The notes: a model not told the origin generated them from the letters alone. A stretch of 64,000 nt of DNA from Euclidia mi (GCA_944739405.2 OX123209.2:6951217-7015216), one strand, 5' to 3'. Shown: positions 1 through 11,979, numbered from the stretch's first letter. Program-made: numbers and translations.

Positions 1-254
1 GCGTTGTGCCCGCCTTAAACCAGCACACGCGCTGCATCCGCCTCGCACACGCCTCGCGCCCACTTAAACTACTAGTGACTGGACTTCGTTCACTAGGCAT
101 AGTGGCTTCCAGGTGTCACAACGTGTGCACGTTTAAACCAAAATGGATTTGACTAGGTTACACAAAGTTCTAATTATATTCTATATGTATAAACAATGGA
201 AGAAAGAAAAAGACAGTAAAAAGATTAATACTACAAGAAAATACTAGATTCACC

Positions 255-696
255 CTATGTTAACACGCAGAGAGAAGCATGGCGAATTTCATATGCTTTA
301 TGCGGAATTACGCAATTACGATGATGAATTTTATAACTATTATAAGAATTACAGTCGCATTTCATTGCATTTAGTTTAGTGAAATAAATTACATCTTGTA
401 TTTGTTTTTCAGCTCTAAAATAATCCTTTTGCCGGTAACTCAAAAGCAACATATTTGCCGATTTCATCAAACTCGTCTTAAGCCGGGCATTTAATCATAT
501 TGTGACGAGCTTCCTTCAATATAGACAGCGTTACTTTTTGTCTCTCCCCTGGTGACTTGACTCTTTTCGAACCCTTCTTCTCACTGATGGTCGACACATC
601 CGATGCTCCGGATACACTAGGTATATCATGATCTTCTATGGGAAGTAAATTCAATTTTTTTTACTCTTCGTCCTCATTATGCTCCTGAAAATAAAT
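255..696 (-). pseudogene. Decayed MADF/BESS-type exon (C-terminal part)
   Basis: Read on the minus strand, a good splice acceptor (pyrimidine run then CAG near 696) leads into an acidic start (EHNEDEE), then a Lys/Ser-rich stretch, then DEFDEIGKYVAFEL and, after a frameshift near 430, RAEKQIQDVIYFTKL. The order 'DEF..IGK.VA.EL' followed by 'AEK.I.DV.F...L' is what BESS tails of MADF/ADF1-like DNA-binding proteins look like; such proteins are host transcription factors and also the Myb/MADF partner proteins of Harbinger transposons. An in-frame TAA follows DEEDEE-like residues next to an A-run, and another stop precedes the BESS part, so the copy is broken. No MADF domain was found upstream. 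The family call is inference from the motif. Confidence 0.4.
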
Positions 697-829
697 ATTC
701 TTATTTAAACTTGCTTTATTATTTCTACTATAACACTACCTTTTTTCAGATAGAAACACGTCTTAATTACACCGCTTACCAATATTTTCCAAAAATGTTT
801 GTCCAGAGGTATATTTCGTACGTGCCTTA

Positions 830-921
830 CTGGACCGGACGGCACTGCCCTTTTGAACAGCTTAACTATTACATAACTCATAAGCCTGGACCGGGCGGCA
901 CTAGCCCTTTGGACCAGCTTA
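830..921. repeat. Two-copy ~57 bp tandem repeat
   Basis: The stretch CTGGACCGG(A/G)CGGCACT is repeated at 830-864 and 886-921 with a few substitutions. It lies in a small open frame, but nothing in that frame resembles a known protein. Confidence 0.5.
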
Positions 922-983
922 TCTATTTCAAATTTTTGCAACAGTTCAATTTAAAGAACCAAGCAATCTTTTACATGTCGTAA

Positions 984-2050
984 TATGATCAAGCAAGTAA
1001 TAATGTAGCATACCGCAGGTATGGTCAAACCTACGCCTAGCTAAACTAAACCTACACTACGTCAAGCCTAACTTCACGTACCTATCAGTTATGGGGTGTC
1101 TTGTTCAGCGTGAATTTGAACTTCGTGGTCAATTGGCTCATGGTCCGAGTTGATGCAAAGGGTATCTGATCCTGCCGTGATTGTATCAAATGCTACTGAA
1201 ATAGTATTAGAGCCTGCCGATAGTGTTACGCACTTACTGAGTCTATGAGGATAGTCCTCATCTACATCAATCACCGCCGTCTCGGCCTCCTCTTCGCTCT
1301 ATAAGCTGGTACTAATATCGACTAACCCATCATGACCCTGACATTATAAAGAACATAGTGATGTCATCTCTATTCTCTGATCGATTGATCGTTGTGGTGT
1401 CAAATAAACTCATGGTGAATTCATCAATACGTACTCACTATTACAGAAAGTACACCAGAACACGGGGTTCAAACAAAGCCCGTAATAGCTAGTTTAAACT
1501 TAACGGTTGATTCTTAATACGAAATACTTATCCTAACCCAATCATTAGTGATACTATGACAGCACAACACGGTTGCAGTTGAAAGATCAACTGATTCGTC
1601 AAAACGGCAGCAGCACGATCGCCCTCACTCGCGTCGTGTCTGTAGGTTTCATTGCATAATTTTATCCCACAAATGATGTAGACGGGTATCTTGATTGTGG
1701 GCCGCAATAAACACTCAAGAGTTCCCACTATGTGGGCGCATCTGGGTTCTTCTGCATTGACTACACACTAACTATAATACACTGAGTCTTAATAAATAAT
1801 CTTAACAATGAAATTATAGTCTAACACTTTAACTTGCAAGTCTTAAAACGAACCGAGGACAGATTCATGGTGTACTGTAGTGTCAACCAGGCGAGCCCAC
1901 CCCACATAGATTAATATACTGTTTAAAGATAGGTAACTCTAGCCTCGCTCGAGGTCGGTAAATGATCTGTCGTCAAGTGGCAGTATCATGAACTAAAAAA
2001 TCAAATCGTAGTTAGTAGCTACCTATACATAGGTATTTTTATACCATTAC
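984..2050. other. Stretch without a recognisable gene
   Basis: Only short frames occur. One minus-strand frame (1089-1274, extending up to about 1310) encodes an acidic peptide (EEEAETAVIDVDEDYP) with an internal near-repeat AGSNT/AGSDT; it could be a transposase linker exon but has no diagnostic motif. Confidence 0.4.
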
Positions 2051-2212
2051 TAGCTGACCCAGCGAACTTCGTATCGCCTTTTAAAGAGTTTTTATTTAAT
2101 TCCCTTTTTTCCAAGCCCCTTTTCCAAAGTTACCATTGACTTAGCACTTAATCTCTTATCATTTCAGAGTCTATAAATGATGAACAAACAAACGTAGATT
2201 TTTATATAATAT

Positions 2213-2580
2213 TGAATTCCCCATTCCTTAAATATCGGAGACGATACCCATATCGACTTAAAAAAAAATCCCGTCCGCCATCTTTGATTCCCTATCCGCC
2301 ATCTTTGATCACGAAATAGATGTTGCATTTGGATTCACCATCCCTTAAATCATTAAAGACGATACGCATATTGATTTTTAAAATTTTTCCCATCCTCCAT
2401 CTTTGATTTCCCATCCGCCATCTTGAATCACGAAATAGATGTTGTATTTGGATTCCCCATTCCTTTTAACAATGCAGACGATACCAATATTGATTTTTTA
2501 AAATTTTCCCATCCGCTATCTTTGATTTCCCATCCGCCATCTTTGATTTCCCGTCCGCCATCTTGGATCAATAAATAAAT
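2213..2580. repeat. Tandem ~120 bp repeat, three units
   Basis: Units start near 2213, 2331 and 2452 with GAATTCCCCATTCC or a close variant, then GACGATACC and several CCATCCGCCATCTTTGATT blocks. The CCGCCATC block is itself repeated two or three times per unit, giving a repeat within a repeat. Confidence 0.8.
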
Positions 2581-2854
2581 TTCATATTATTAATCAGCGT
2601 CGTCAGCCCATATAGATTGTATCCTGTTCGTTTAGCCTTTATTTGCCTTTGACCCAACCCTCCCCCTTCTCGTTTGACCATTTTATTATTTTTTCTGGCC
2701 CCTAAGACTTGTGGCGTAATTTTATATAGCCTATAGCCTTTCGGAGTAATTGGGCTATCATAGGCAATAACAATTTTTTAAATCCGACTGCTAGTTCCTG
2801 AGATTAGCGCGTACAAACAAACAAACACACTCTTCCGCTTTATAATATAAATAA

Positions 2855-3062
2855 GTATCATCATCATCAGCCTTTAACAGTCCACTGCTGGACTACGCCT
2901 CTCCTTTGAAAGAAGGAATTGGCCTACTATACCACGCTGGCCAAACGGGTTGGTATAGGGGTTGTATCAAGTTTTCCTCCCTCTGTCGACTCTTACGACA
3001 CCCATAGGATGATATGGGGTGGTGACATTCCGTATCCATCCGTCACCACACGGACAATATAA
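2855..3062 (-). repeat. Dispersed 'CCACTGCTGGACTA' lepidopteran repeat
   Basis: Reading plus, it has ATCATCATCATCAGCC, GTCCACTGCTGGACTACGCC, then TCTTACGACACCCATAGG and ends TCCGTCACCACACGGA. On the minus strand the start is therefore CCGTGTGGTGACGG, shared with the repeat at 7650-7862 and the element at 19155-19563. Confidence 0.7.
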
Positions 3063-3545
3063 GTATAGATAGGTAGATATGCGAACAATTTAATCAACGT
3101 GCACAATATGACATGTAGGTATGACGTGACAGTACTGACAGATATGCGATAGCACATGCGCAGCAATCAATTATCAGCGCATGCGTTCTTACTTCCAAGA
3201 GGAAAATTTGTGCCGTACAAACTTCTACCCTCCCTACAATCCCTCCCAGTTTAATTTTTACAACTTATGGTAGCCTATAGATTCAAAGATTCAAAGATGT
3301 TTATTTGCAAACTAAGTGTACAGTTTATGGTCTTACTTGGTATACATTATGTGCTTACAACTTAGCAACCTTTTACAGGTATAGCAAAAATTGAGGACAA
3401 ATCATAATATTAATTTTAATAAAAATATCCGTCTCCATGGTCCAATATATGTATCTCTATATTAAAATTCAACAAAATTGGTTCAGCCATTTTAGCGTGA
3501 AAACGGAACATACATACACAATTTCGAATTTATAATATTAAGTAG

Positions 3546-3912
3546 GGATTATCAATGGGTTTCTTCTGACATGAAGCCGGCTGGGCGGCAGCACTGAGAC
3601 TTGAGGTCCGGAAACCTATCAAAACTGCCATCAAACAAAGAAGAATATCAACGCGCACGTGAATTTGAACTTTATGCAGCGGTAATAAATTACAAATTGA
3701 CTCTTCGTTTTAGTTTGAAAACGTTTATATGGGAAAAAGAAAAGGGCTGTTTTTAGGGTTTTTCCGGCAATTATTAGATTTTTCCTCGCCGTAAAAACCA
3801 TATTTGAACTTCAACGTACATTAAATAAAACGAATTGGCCAAATTGGTCCAGGTGTTGTTGAGTTATGCGCTTACCAACACATTTTGCAATTCATTTTTA
3901 TATTATAGATTA
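3546..3912 (+). repeat. Second RTE-type 3' end
   Basis: The segment ends with AATTGGTCCAGGTGTTGTTG, GCGCTTACCAACACATTTTG and CAATTCATTTTTATATTATAG, the usual 3' end of another lepidopteran RTE subfamily. No coding sequence is left. Confidence 0.45.
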
Positions 3913-3927
3913 TTCCCTTAATATTCT

Positions 3928-3999
3928 ATGCTGTCGCTATATTTGGATACATAATTTTGCATACAAGCCAAATTATGTATACAAATATAGCGACATCAT
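3928..3999. repeat. Near-perfect palindrome, ~31 bp arms
   Basis: Arms 3928-3959 and 3968-3999 (ATGCTGTCGCTATATTTGG... and its complement) are separated by 8 bp, with only a couple of mismatches. Confidence 0.85.
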
Positions 4000-4104
4000 A
4001 GAAATTACAATAACATCACGACAGCATGCATATTTTGTCAGGTAACGGAATGGATTTTAAGGACAAGGAATATAAAAAGAAACAAAATTAGTAAAATATA
4101 CGAT

Positions 4105-4619
4105 CTTCCTTTTATTTTCGTTTATGTCGTAAGTAGTAATTATGAGCTGCAACTTTAATAGCATCATTACAATCCAAATAAGAACCAGTGAGTACCTGGA
4201 TTACATCTTTGCACCAGCTGTTAATAAAGAAAATAATTGATTTTCGCACTTTAATTTTGGATAATTGTTCTTTATGTTCGGAACATGTTAAAAAAAATTA
4301 AATCGATATGCATCAAAATAATGATTTCAATATATTCATAAATTCGGTTCTTATGGCAATCGGTTTTCAAAATTTCTGTGACAATATTTTCTACATTGAA
4401 AAAGAACGCAAGTGCTTCGCGAGTTGGGTAACAAAGCCACGATTCTGAGTTATTATACTCTTTAATTGTTATGTATTCATGAAAGTCCTGAATATCATTG
4501 GATTCTAAATCTTTTCTGCAGGTTCTACAATCTGTGTATATGTTTTTTCGTAGTGTAGAAATAAGCCAATAAGCTATTGCTGCACATTTTTCTTTATTTG
4601 TCGGGCTTAGAGCTTCCAC
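4105..4619 (-). pseudogene. Transposase C-terminal region, possibly P-element/THAP type
   Basis: A 115-codon minus frame (4272-4619) has a Cys pair typical of a zinc-binding tail (DCRTCRKDL), then YITIKEYNNSESWLCYP. After a frameshift near 4270 a second frame continues with a Cys and DAIKVAAHNYYLRHKRK before a stop near 4105. The order 'C..C...L', 'I..(R/K)EY', 'L.YP' is what I expect near the end of P-element-like/THAP9-like transposases, so this is probably a 5'-truncated, frameshifted copy. The class assignment is tentative; no catalytic core is present here. It is not contiguous with the P-like core at 50.4-51.1 kb. Confidence 0.4.
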
Positions 4620-4680
4620 GTCAACTTCATCTATTCATAAGTGCTCATTATTTAAAATTATATTATCCGTATTGATTGGT

Positions 4681-4866
4681 TGTGGAATAAAACGACGTAT
4701 TCCCAGAGACGAGTGGCAAAGACTGACAATGTTTTATTTCTAACTATGGAAGTAAACACATAATTTAAAATACATGTCTGTATGTCTAGTGACAATAAAA
4801 GACAGATGGCCAGTACCATACATGGCCAGTGCTAATACATACTGTGTAGATATTAAACCTTCAACA
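4681..4866 (-). repeat. LTR of Copia-like element (3' LTR in element sense)
   Basis: It matches 6360-6538 closely (shared GTGGCAAAGACTGACAATG, ACAGATGGCCAGTAC, AATACATACTGTGTAG). The minus-strand ends are TGTTGAAGG... and ...TTCCACA, and AGTGGGGG, a polypurine tract, lies just outside at 4867-4876 on the minus strand. Length about 186 bp. Confidence 0.75.
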
Positions 4867-5399
4867 CCCCCACTATACCTAACAATATGTATATACACAA
4901 ATACAATCTTTGAATACCTAATATATCCAAAAATTTATGTTTCACAACACAAAGTATTGGTGAATACATCAGCTGGCATCTCAGCTGTAGGCAAATACTA
5001 TTCACATTTACAATTGTATTTACTATACATTCTATACAAAAGTAAAATGTCTAGAATAGCAATTGTTAAATTGACTCAAAAATCCAACTGCATAAGTAAT
5101 ATCAGGCCTGGTTAGAACTGCTAAGTACATTAGACAACCAATAGCTTGATATGGGAATTTTCCAACATAGTTTTCCCCCTTACATGCATGCAAGTAAATT
5201 TTTGTAACACCTGATCAATATAATCAGACTGGTTCAATGTGATAGATTTCTCAGATTTATTAACACATTGACACCAATGACTTTCTTAAGTTTGAAATAC
5301 TAACTAATACATTTTTCAAATATTCTGTTTCTTTACAACCATTTGAAAAAATAAAAATCTCTACAAAAAAATATTTCTTACTTTTGTATACATACATGG

Positions 5400-5566
5400 A
5401 TCTTTCTTAGATCTCCTATAAACAATACATTCATAGCAACCTCCTATAAACAATACATTCATAGCAACTAGATCTCCTATAAACAATACATTCATAGCAA
5501 CTAGATCTCCTATAAACAATACATTCATAGCAACTAGATCTCCTATGAACAATACATTCATGCTGC
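5400..5566. repeat. 33 bp minisatellite, four copies
   Basis: The unit CTCCTATAAACAATACATTC plus ATAGCAACTAGAT recurs with almost no change. On the minus strand it stays open and would encode repeats of MNVLFIGDLVA, apparently expanded within the Copia frame. Confidence 0.85.
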
Positions 5567-6107
5567 TGCCTAAACCTGCCCCATCATAGTTTTCAGCACT
5601 TGAACAAAGATTCAACATACCATATCTCTCTGGTGGTTTCCGTGTTCGTCTGGGTCTGTCCATGAACCCTTCATTTTCACACTGAAGTACACTCTCTGAG
5701 TCTTTATAATCATTATCACTGTTGGAGTTATCTTCAAGACTAGATATATGAAGATTCCAAACTTGTTACCTTTTGGGCTTGTTGTTAACCTTCAAGACTA
5801 GATGTTGATTCCAAAACCTGTTACCTTCTGGGATTGTTCTGGTTTAACCTAATCCCCCACTGAAGCAACATTCTGGTCTTGCACCTGAATCACACATTCA
5901 GAATTGATTTCTGGCTTCAATTTCAGGCCTATAACCTGAAATAACACGTTTGCCCATCGACTGCGCTTGTAATTTCTTTATCTGGTTCTGCCTTTATACA
6001 ATGTTTCATGCCTTCCAGAACCAAGAAATTTTCTGCAGCGAAACACCACTCCGAATAACTATCGCGTCCCTTTAGTTAGAATTACAGCTAAATCGCACTG
6101 GATACTG

Positions 6108-6340
6108 TCTTTTAATACTTGCTTGCAAAATTCTTGTTAAAATGAATACTGTATTTTAACACTTGCTTGCAAATCCTTGTTAAAACGACTCAATTGCGAT
6201 TTTAACACTTGCTCGCAAAATCGTTGTTAAAACGAATACTGTATTAAAATACAGTATTCGTTTTAACAAGGATTTTGCAAGCAAGTGTTAAAACACTTGC
6301 TTGCAAAATCCTTGTTAAAACGACTCAATTGCGATTTTAT
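6108..6340. repeat. ~60 bp tandem repeat carrying a 46 bp-arm palindrome
   Basis: Units contain TTTTAACACTTGCTTGCAAA and CTTGTTAAAACGA. The array turns round at 6245/6246: 6200-6245 is followed directly by its reverse complement (6246-6292), so the repeat runs first one way and then the other. Confidence 0.8.
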
Positions 6341-6359
6341 GAGCTCCCTGGGCCCATAA

Positions 6360-6538
6360 TCTGAAATAAAACGACTTATTCCCAGAGACAAGTGGCAAAG
6401 ACTGACAATGTTTTATTTCTAACTATAGAAGTAAACACATAATTTAAAATACTTGTCTATATGTCTAGTGACAATAAAAGACAGATGGCCAGTACGATAC
6501 ATGGCCAGTGCTAATACATACTGTGTAGATATTAAACC
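6360..6538 (-). repeat. LTR of Copia-like element (5' LTR in element sense)
   Basis: Close copy of 4681-4866 in the same orientation, lacking the last few bases. It differs at scattered positions, so the insertion is old. Confidence 0.75.
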
Positions 6539-6550
6539 TGGGCCCATAAC

Positions 6551-6610
6551 CTGAAATAAAACATTGTCAGTCTTTGCCACTCGTCTCTGGGAATACGTCG
6601 TTTTATTTCA
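6551..6610 (+). repeat. Inverted fragment of the Copia-like LTR
   Basis: CTGAAATAAAAC, then the reverse complement of the LTR end (AACATTGTCAGTCTTTGCCA...), then GTTTTATTTCAG. It gives a third partial LTR copy in opposite orientation right beside the 5' LTR. Confidence 0.7.
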
Positions 6611-6899
6611 GGTTGGGGCATCTTTTGAGTTAGCAAACATTTCAAAGAATGTAACAAATCTGAGTCATCGGCTTCACAATTGACCCCAACTGATTTGTAG
6701 GATGTATTATTGGATACCCTTAAATTGACGCTGTCCAGCCGGCTGGACATACACAGCAATAAAAATGATCTTAATATACAGGGTGGCGCTACCATAGCGG
6801 GGACTTTTTAAACAGAGGCATAGCTTACAACATTCTTAAACCTTGTACCAAAAATCATTATTTATTACATATTATTAAATCGGTGCAGTAGTTTAGCCA

Positions 6900-8500
6900 C
6901 AATATCGATTTTAAGTTCCGCAAGTTTTGCACATGCTTTGAATTCCACACAGCTGATACAAAACGGTCAACGACCCTACATTGCGCGCCGCGACTCGCTA
7001 CGACGCGACGCCTCGACGTCATCCGAAGTTGGGCTCAGCGCAGACAGAACGGAGCGCAGTAGAGAGGATTTTATTAACACACTTCAAAATAAACTTTATT
7101 TTTTTTACAATAAAGTGCATAAATGCTTGAACCTGACAAAAATATTCGCGCGTCCTCGAAGATACGCGGGAATCGGAATCGCGGGGATTCCCGCGTCGTG
7201 CGCGTACTTTCAGTCAGTGTTGTTACTGAGTTTAACCAGGCCTCTGTCACTCGATGTACTTGCACGCGCTAACTACCTGCCGCTAGCCGGGCCACCGGAG
7301 CGGCGGCGGCCCTTACCGCAGTGGGTTGTCGACCGTCTCTCGCGCCGCGCGCGTACTTACCTATTATTGACTTGGTCTGAGTTTAAATCAGAGATAAATT
7401 AACATGACGTCGTCTGACATGGTGCTCTAGCTGGCGTCTATGTGCTGTTAATGGATGCAGATCCAATAAAAGAAAAATTAACAAAATCTTCCTATTTTCA
7501 ATTTATCTAGCGTTGATCCTTCGGCTGTGGCTTTAAAGGGCGAAACAGATTACTGATTTGACTTACCTACTCAAAATGCCTTGGTATATATAGCGGGACA
7601 TTTACTTTACAAATGCAACAAGCAACATTCCTGTCCAAAATTCGTTTCCGCAGTAAATAAGCCTGCTGGACTAGGCCTCTCCTTTGAAAGGAGGAACTGG
7701 CCTACGCTGGTCAAACGGATTGGTATAGGGTTTGTATCAAGTTTTCTTTCTCTTACAGTGCTGTTCTCTGCATAATATGCTCCCTCTGTCGGCTCTTACG
7801 ACACCCATGGGATGATATGGGGTGATGACAATCCGTGTACTTAATCCGTAAGCACACCACACGGACTTTATATAATTATACTTACTATTAATCATTACAT
7901 AAAAATAAAACATATGTGAGTACATTTTATAGATAGTGTATAAAAACAATTAAAATTGTACATAATAAAACATTTCAAACTTAAAATAAGCGTAACTTTA
8001 TTTACCTACTTAAATATTTACCTTATTGTAAGAAGCAACCCTACGCTCAGTCACGGTCGCGGCAGTGTGCGCTATCGCATTAGAAAAACAGTCGAGCGTC
8101 CGAGCTTTTAAGGTTCATTTTCACACGCAGCTGTCACTTTTCAGAAACTGTAGGTCTTTAAAACAGTAGGTATGGAAATTTTTGTAGGGAGTGATTTATC
8201 TGTTACGTAGTAACTATTTAGTAATCTGTGGTTTAACGAACTTTCGCGACAATACTTACTGTAGAGTGGTAACCCGGAACGGTTTACTCACGCAGGCTCG
8301 CGAGGTCGCGCGCAAGCTTGTGCATACGTAATCCGTAAAGAAAATGCCCGAGACCGCGAGGGGATTATTCCTCTCTGTCTGCGCTGACCCTTAGACTCTG
8401 ACGTCGTCGTCGTGCAACGTCGCTTCGCCTCGTAGGTACGACTCGTCGTTGTAGGTTTTTGCGCCCGAGTTAATTTTTACAGAATAAGACTTGTTACATA
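6900..8500. other. GC-rich interval with diverged inverted ends, no clear gene
   Basis: GC-rich blocks at about 6960-7060 and 8275-8465 look like diverged reverse complements of each other (CTCAGCGCAGACAGA near 7035 against TCTGTCTGCGCTGA near 8375). A 154-codon plus frame (6938-7402) is Arg-rich and low-complexity with no domain I know. A dispersed repeat lies at 7650-7862 and a palindrome at 8547-8603. Confidence 0.4.
7650..7862 (-). repeat. Dispersed 'CTGCTGGACTAGGCC' lepidopteran repeat
   Basis: Same family and orientation as 2855-3062: CTGCTGGACTAGGCCTCTCC, GGTATAGGGTTTGTATCAAG, TCTTACGACACCCATGGG and ACACCACACGGA, with an internal ~30 bp difference. Confidence 0.7.
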
Positions 8501-8546
8501 ATAATAAAATGGATCGGTTCCGGCAAGCACGAAAAAATCTAATTGG

Positions 8547-8603
8547 GTAGTGCATTTATTGTAAGAGTGAGTAGGAACTCACTCTTACAGTAAATGCACT
8601 ACG
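8547..8603. repeat. Palindrome, 25 bp arms
   Basis: GTAGTGCATTTATTGTAAGA... (8547-8571) faces its reverse complement (8579-8603) across 7 bp, with one mismatch. Confidence 0.9.
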
Positions 8604-9109
8604 TGTGACAAGGACAAACAGAGTGGAGCCAAATAGAGTTGCCCAGTTATGAAAATATTGTAATTAGTATCGTTAAAAAATACTACGCACCGTATAAGTT
8701 TGTTGTTTATTGTATCGACATTGTTTGTATTTAACGTTAATGTAATCGTCTTATCAATGACTTTACGTTCGCAAATTTCAAAATGTGGTACAAATAAAGA
8801 CGACGTTTTTATTAACAGGTAAACAAGGATAAATATGTAAAGATATTCAATTATTTAATCATTTGAAATAAGTTAATAACACTGATAAACAGTAAATTTG
8901 TTTAACGAAATCAAGTCATATTTTCAAACACTATTACTTACCCGCATATAAACCCCATACTTAGTTTTGTTCAATCACCTTCAGTTTTCATAAAATATCG
9001 ACTTACCCAATTACGCGAATTTTGCTTACCGTCGTGTGTTTCCGAATAAATTAACGAAAAAATATTGAAATTGAAACAGTTTTTTTTAGATTAGTGTTAT
9101 CATACTAAG

Positions 9110-10027
9110 ATGCCGAAAGTGTGTGTAAACCATCCTGATAACTTCTGTTATATTTGCGGTCAACTTACTGTTAAAAGTCAACGTCGTAATTTGACACCAT
9201 TAGTTAAAACTGTTACTGAAATGAAAGAATCATAATTATAAAATATGAAATCACTGCTAGAACATATTAAATATAAGCAATATTACTGGAAAATATGTGG
9301 AGATTTGAAAGTAATTGCTATTTTGCTAGGTCTACAGCTTGGATATACGAAGTTTTGTAGTTTCCTCTGTGAGTGGGATAGTCGAGACAAAAAAAAATCA
9401 CTATGTCAAAAAAGAGTGGCCTAAGCGAGACGCTCTTATACCAGGTCAACGAAATTTTCTTCACACTCTTTTAATAAATCCTGAAGATGAATTGCTACCT
9501 CCATTGCATATCAAACTCGGACTAATGAAAAATTTTGTCAAAGCTATGGATAAAAATGGAGATGGTTTTTGTTACTTCAAACAAAAATTCCTAAAAATCA
9601 TTGATGCCAAAATAAAAGAAGGAATATTTGTAGGGCCACAAATAAGAGACCTGCTGACTGATGAAGAGTTTGAAAAAAATCTTAATCCGATCGAAAAATC
9701 CGCATGGACATGTTTTCGAAATATTGTTCGTAATTTTCTTGGAAACCACAGGGCCGAAAACTATGAAGAGTTAGTCAACAACTTCTTAGCGGCTTACAAG
9801 GACATGGAATGCAATATGTCGCTCAAGATTCACTTTTTACACTCGCATTTGGATTTTTTCCTCAAAATTTGGGAGCCGTTAGCGACAAACACGGCGAGCG
9901 GTTCCATCAGGACATATCCAACATGGAAAAACGGTACCAAGGCAAGTGGAGTCCGAACATGTTAGCTGGCTACTGCTGGACACTCAAAAGAGATGTACCT
10001 GATGCTAAATATTCCCGAAAATCCTAA
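9110..10027 (+). pseudogene. Frameshifted copy of a multi-copy arthropod protein of unknown class
   Basis: The copy starts at ATG 9110 with MPKVCVNHPDNFCYICGQLT (a CxxC finger-like start), stops at 9235, and jumps after an apparent internal deletion to a frame opening at 9245 (VIAILLGLQLGYTKF, then EWDSRD). A frameshift in the A9 run near 9391 moves the reading to NHYVKKEWPKRDALIPGQ..., LLPPLHIKLGLMKNFVKA, NMSLKIHFLHSHLDF; a second frameshift near 9860 moves it to NLGAVSDKHGERFHQDI and a stop at 10027. I recognise this block order as a protein present in many copies in insects and in Hydra, listed as uncharacterised and probably carried by mobile DNA. No catalytic triad can be named from the sequence, so I give no function. 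The copy cannot make the full protein. Confidence 0.7.
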
Positions 10028-11979
10028 ATAAACATAAATATAAGTTATTTTTTCTTCATTCTTAGCATATTTTTACCGTTTTTACTTAAAAAAATATTAA
10101 TTCCTGTTGCAAAAAAACTGAGGGTGATCGAAATTATCGAAAAATGCAGATTAGTTACAGACTAGTTATAGATACAAAATAACCCATTCAATTACATTTA
10201 ACTTTCATTAAGGTCATTTTTGTCTATCAGTGTAATTATTGACTATTTTAGCTCTTTCCGTATGGTATTTTTTAAATGGTCTAATGGGTTCAACAATGTA
10301 CTTAACCCCTCAAAGCATTTTGGCCACCATCGAGGCATCTCAGGACACCCGTAGAAGTATTTTGGCCACTTTCGAGGCTAGGCTTTCAAGCTAAGTACGG
10401 CGCGTAATATTTTCGTTGAAAGAATGGTGATATTTCTATTTATTAAGTTAATATTGTATATCAAAGGACGCGTAATTCAATAAGCTTTCGAATGATATTA
10501 ATTAACACCAAATAATATACTTGAAGCCCACGCAAGAGCGATATAAAGCGCGCCCGGTATAATATTTTCCCGCCATTTTCGAGCGCGCTATTATATGTCT
10601 AACATATTCATATTTCTCGTCGTTTTTTATTATAGGAGGTATATAAGTATTGTACATGGTTAGAAAGGTAATTTAATTTACTTTCAGAGATAATAAATAT
10701 AATGGAAAGAAACATTTTAATTTTAAACATAAAAAAATATAAAATATAAATGATTGTTAATTGCCGCCAATTTTCGTATTTTATTTTTTAAACATATTTT
10801 TTTGTTATATATCAGATTCAAACCTAGATAAGTTTCTTTTCAACTAGATTATCAATTTAAAAAACCATATCTGATAAGATTCTGATAAGAATTATTCTTA
10901 TTGGACTTTGCACAATTGTTTACTTTTGTCCGCAAAAAATAACCGCCATACCCGCCAAATTTTTCGAAAGCTTATATCTCATGAATTATAGGAATATTAT
11001 ATATCACATGATAGGTTTATGTATATACTCATAATAAAACAATAATTCATAGCATAAATGTAACGTTATCTATATATTTTCATTCAATAAAAAATAAATG
11101 CCGTTGTTTCGGTAATTGAATGAATATAGCCTCTTGAATTAAATATAATTATATTATTTGTTTACAATGATGTTTTGTATCCATAATTACGCCCCGCGCG
11201 CAACATGCAAAGACAGTGAAATATACAAAAATTTCAAATGCTGACATTTAAATAATTTTCTAAGCAAGCATTGCTTTAATTTTATATTTTTGTAAAGCTT
11301 ATACCACCTGGTATACAAAATAATAATAGGAAGCAATTTATAACCCATATTGTTATCATGACAAACAAAAATGGCGAGTAGGTCATCGATAGACGACATT
11401 GTTTACAATAGGATCAAGTTCGGCGGGTCGCATAAACTAAACATTCCGTCATTCAGTCACCATTCAAACATTACTACAAAGCTTATTTAATCTACTTTCA
11501 TAAAAACATCATTTCAAATATCAATACCCGAGTGACGAGTCGTAAGTTTAGGTTTAAGGTAGCACGGCAAGTGGCCTTGCTTCGCGGGTGGTCAGATAAC
11601 GACCGCGTGATGCTTTAGCGATAAATGTAAAATTAAAGCGGTACCTTGAGCGGTTATGAATTATAATAACTATGTACTGAACTAATTGAAGTATGTGCAT
11701 AGTATTTCATAACCTTGTTTAACTGTGTCGTATTAGCAACACTATTAAGCAATAGCGTTATTGTTAATTCAAATAAAGAATGCATAGTTCATTGTACATA
11801 AAACATTTTATGTTCTTTTGTTGTTAACGTATTAACGTGTCAAAAATATCGACATTCACAGTACCTGTTGAGCACCCCTAGTTTCATGTAGACTAGACAT
11901 ATCGGCGCCAGCGGCGCATCGGTGATCGGTGACTCATCAAACGTTTAGTGCCGCAAAAACCATTGTTGAATTAATAAGT
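10028..11979. other. AT-rich stretch, no gene seen
   Basis: Only short frames on both strands. No terminal repeats, tRNA-like boxes or known transposon motifs were found by eye. Confidence 0.5.

Larger units (their letters stand above)
2051..3545 (+). repeat. RTE-type non-coding lepidopteran repeat with nested insertions
   Basis: It begins with AGCTGACCCAGCGAACTTCG and ends with GGTTCAGCCATTTTAGCGTG followed by CATACATACAC and a TTATAATATTAAGTAGG tail. From general knowledge of moth and butterfly genomes these are the usual two ends of a very abundant RTE-related, mostly non-autonomous repeat. A tandem array (2213-2580) and a second dispersed repeat (2855-3062) sit inside it. No open frame of size. 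Confidence 0.55.
4867..6359 (-). pseudogene. Internal part of a decayed, deleted Copia-like retrotransposon
   Basis: Minus-strand fragments read as Ty1/Copia pol: PYQAIGCLMYLAVLTRPDI (about 5110-5160), which is the conserved block after the reverse transcriptase active site, and upstream RPRRTRKPPERYG (about 5625-5660), a basic linker usual between integrase and reverse transcriptase. The interval is far too short (about 1.5 kb) for a full gag-pol, frames are interrupted, and repeats have expanded inside it (33 bp array at 5400-5566, ~60 bp array at 6108-6340). It is therefore a deletion derivative held between two LTRs. Confidence 0.6.

Noticed and set aside
6938..7402. 154-codon Arg-rich plus frame
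   Set aside because: No recognisable domain and GC-rich low-complexity composition; lies in a repeat-like inverted region.
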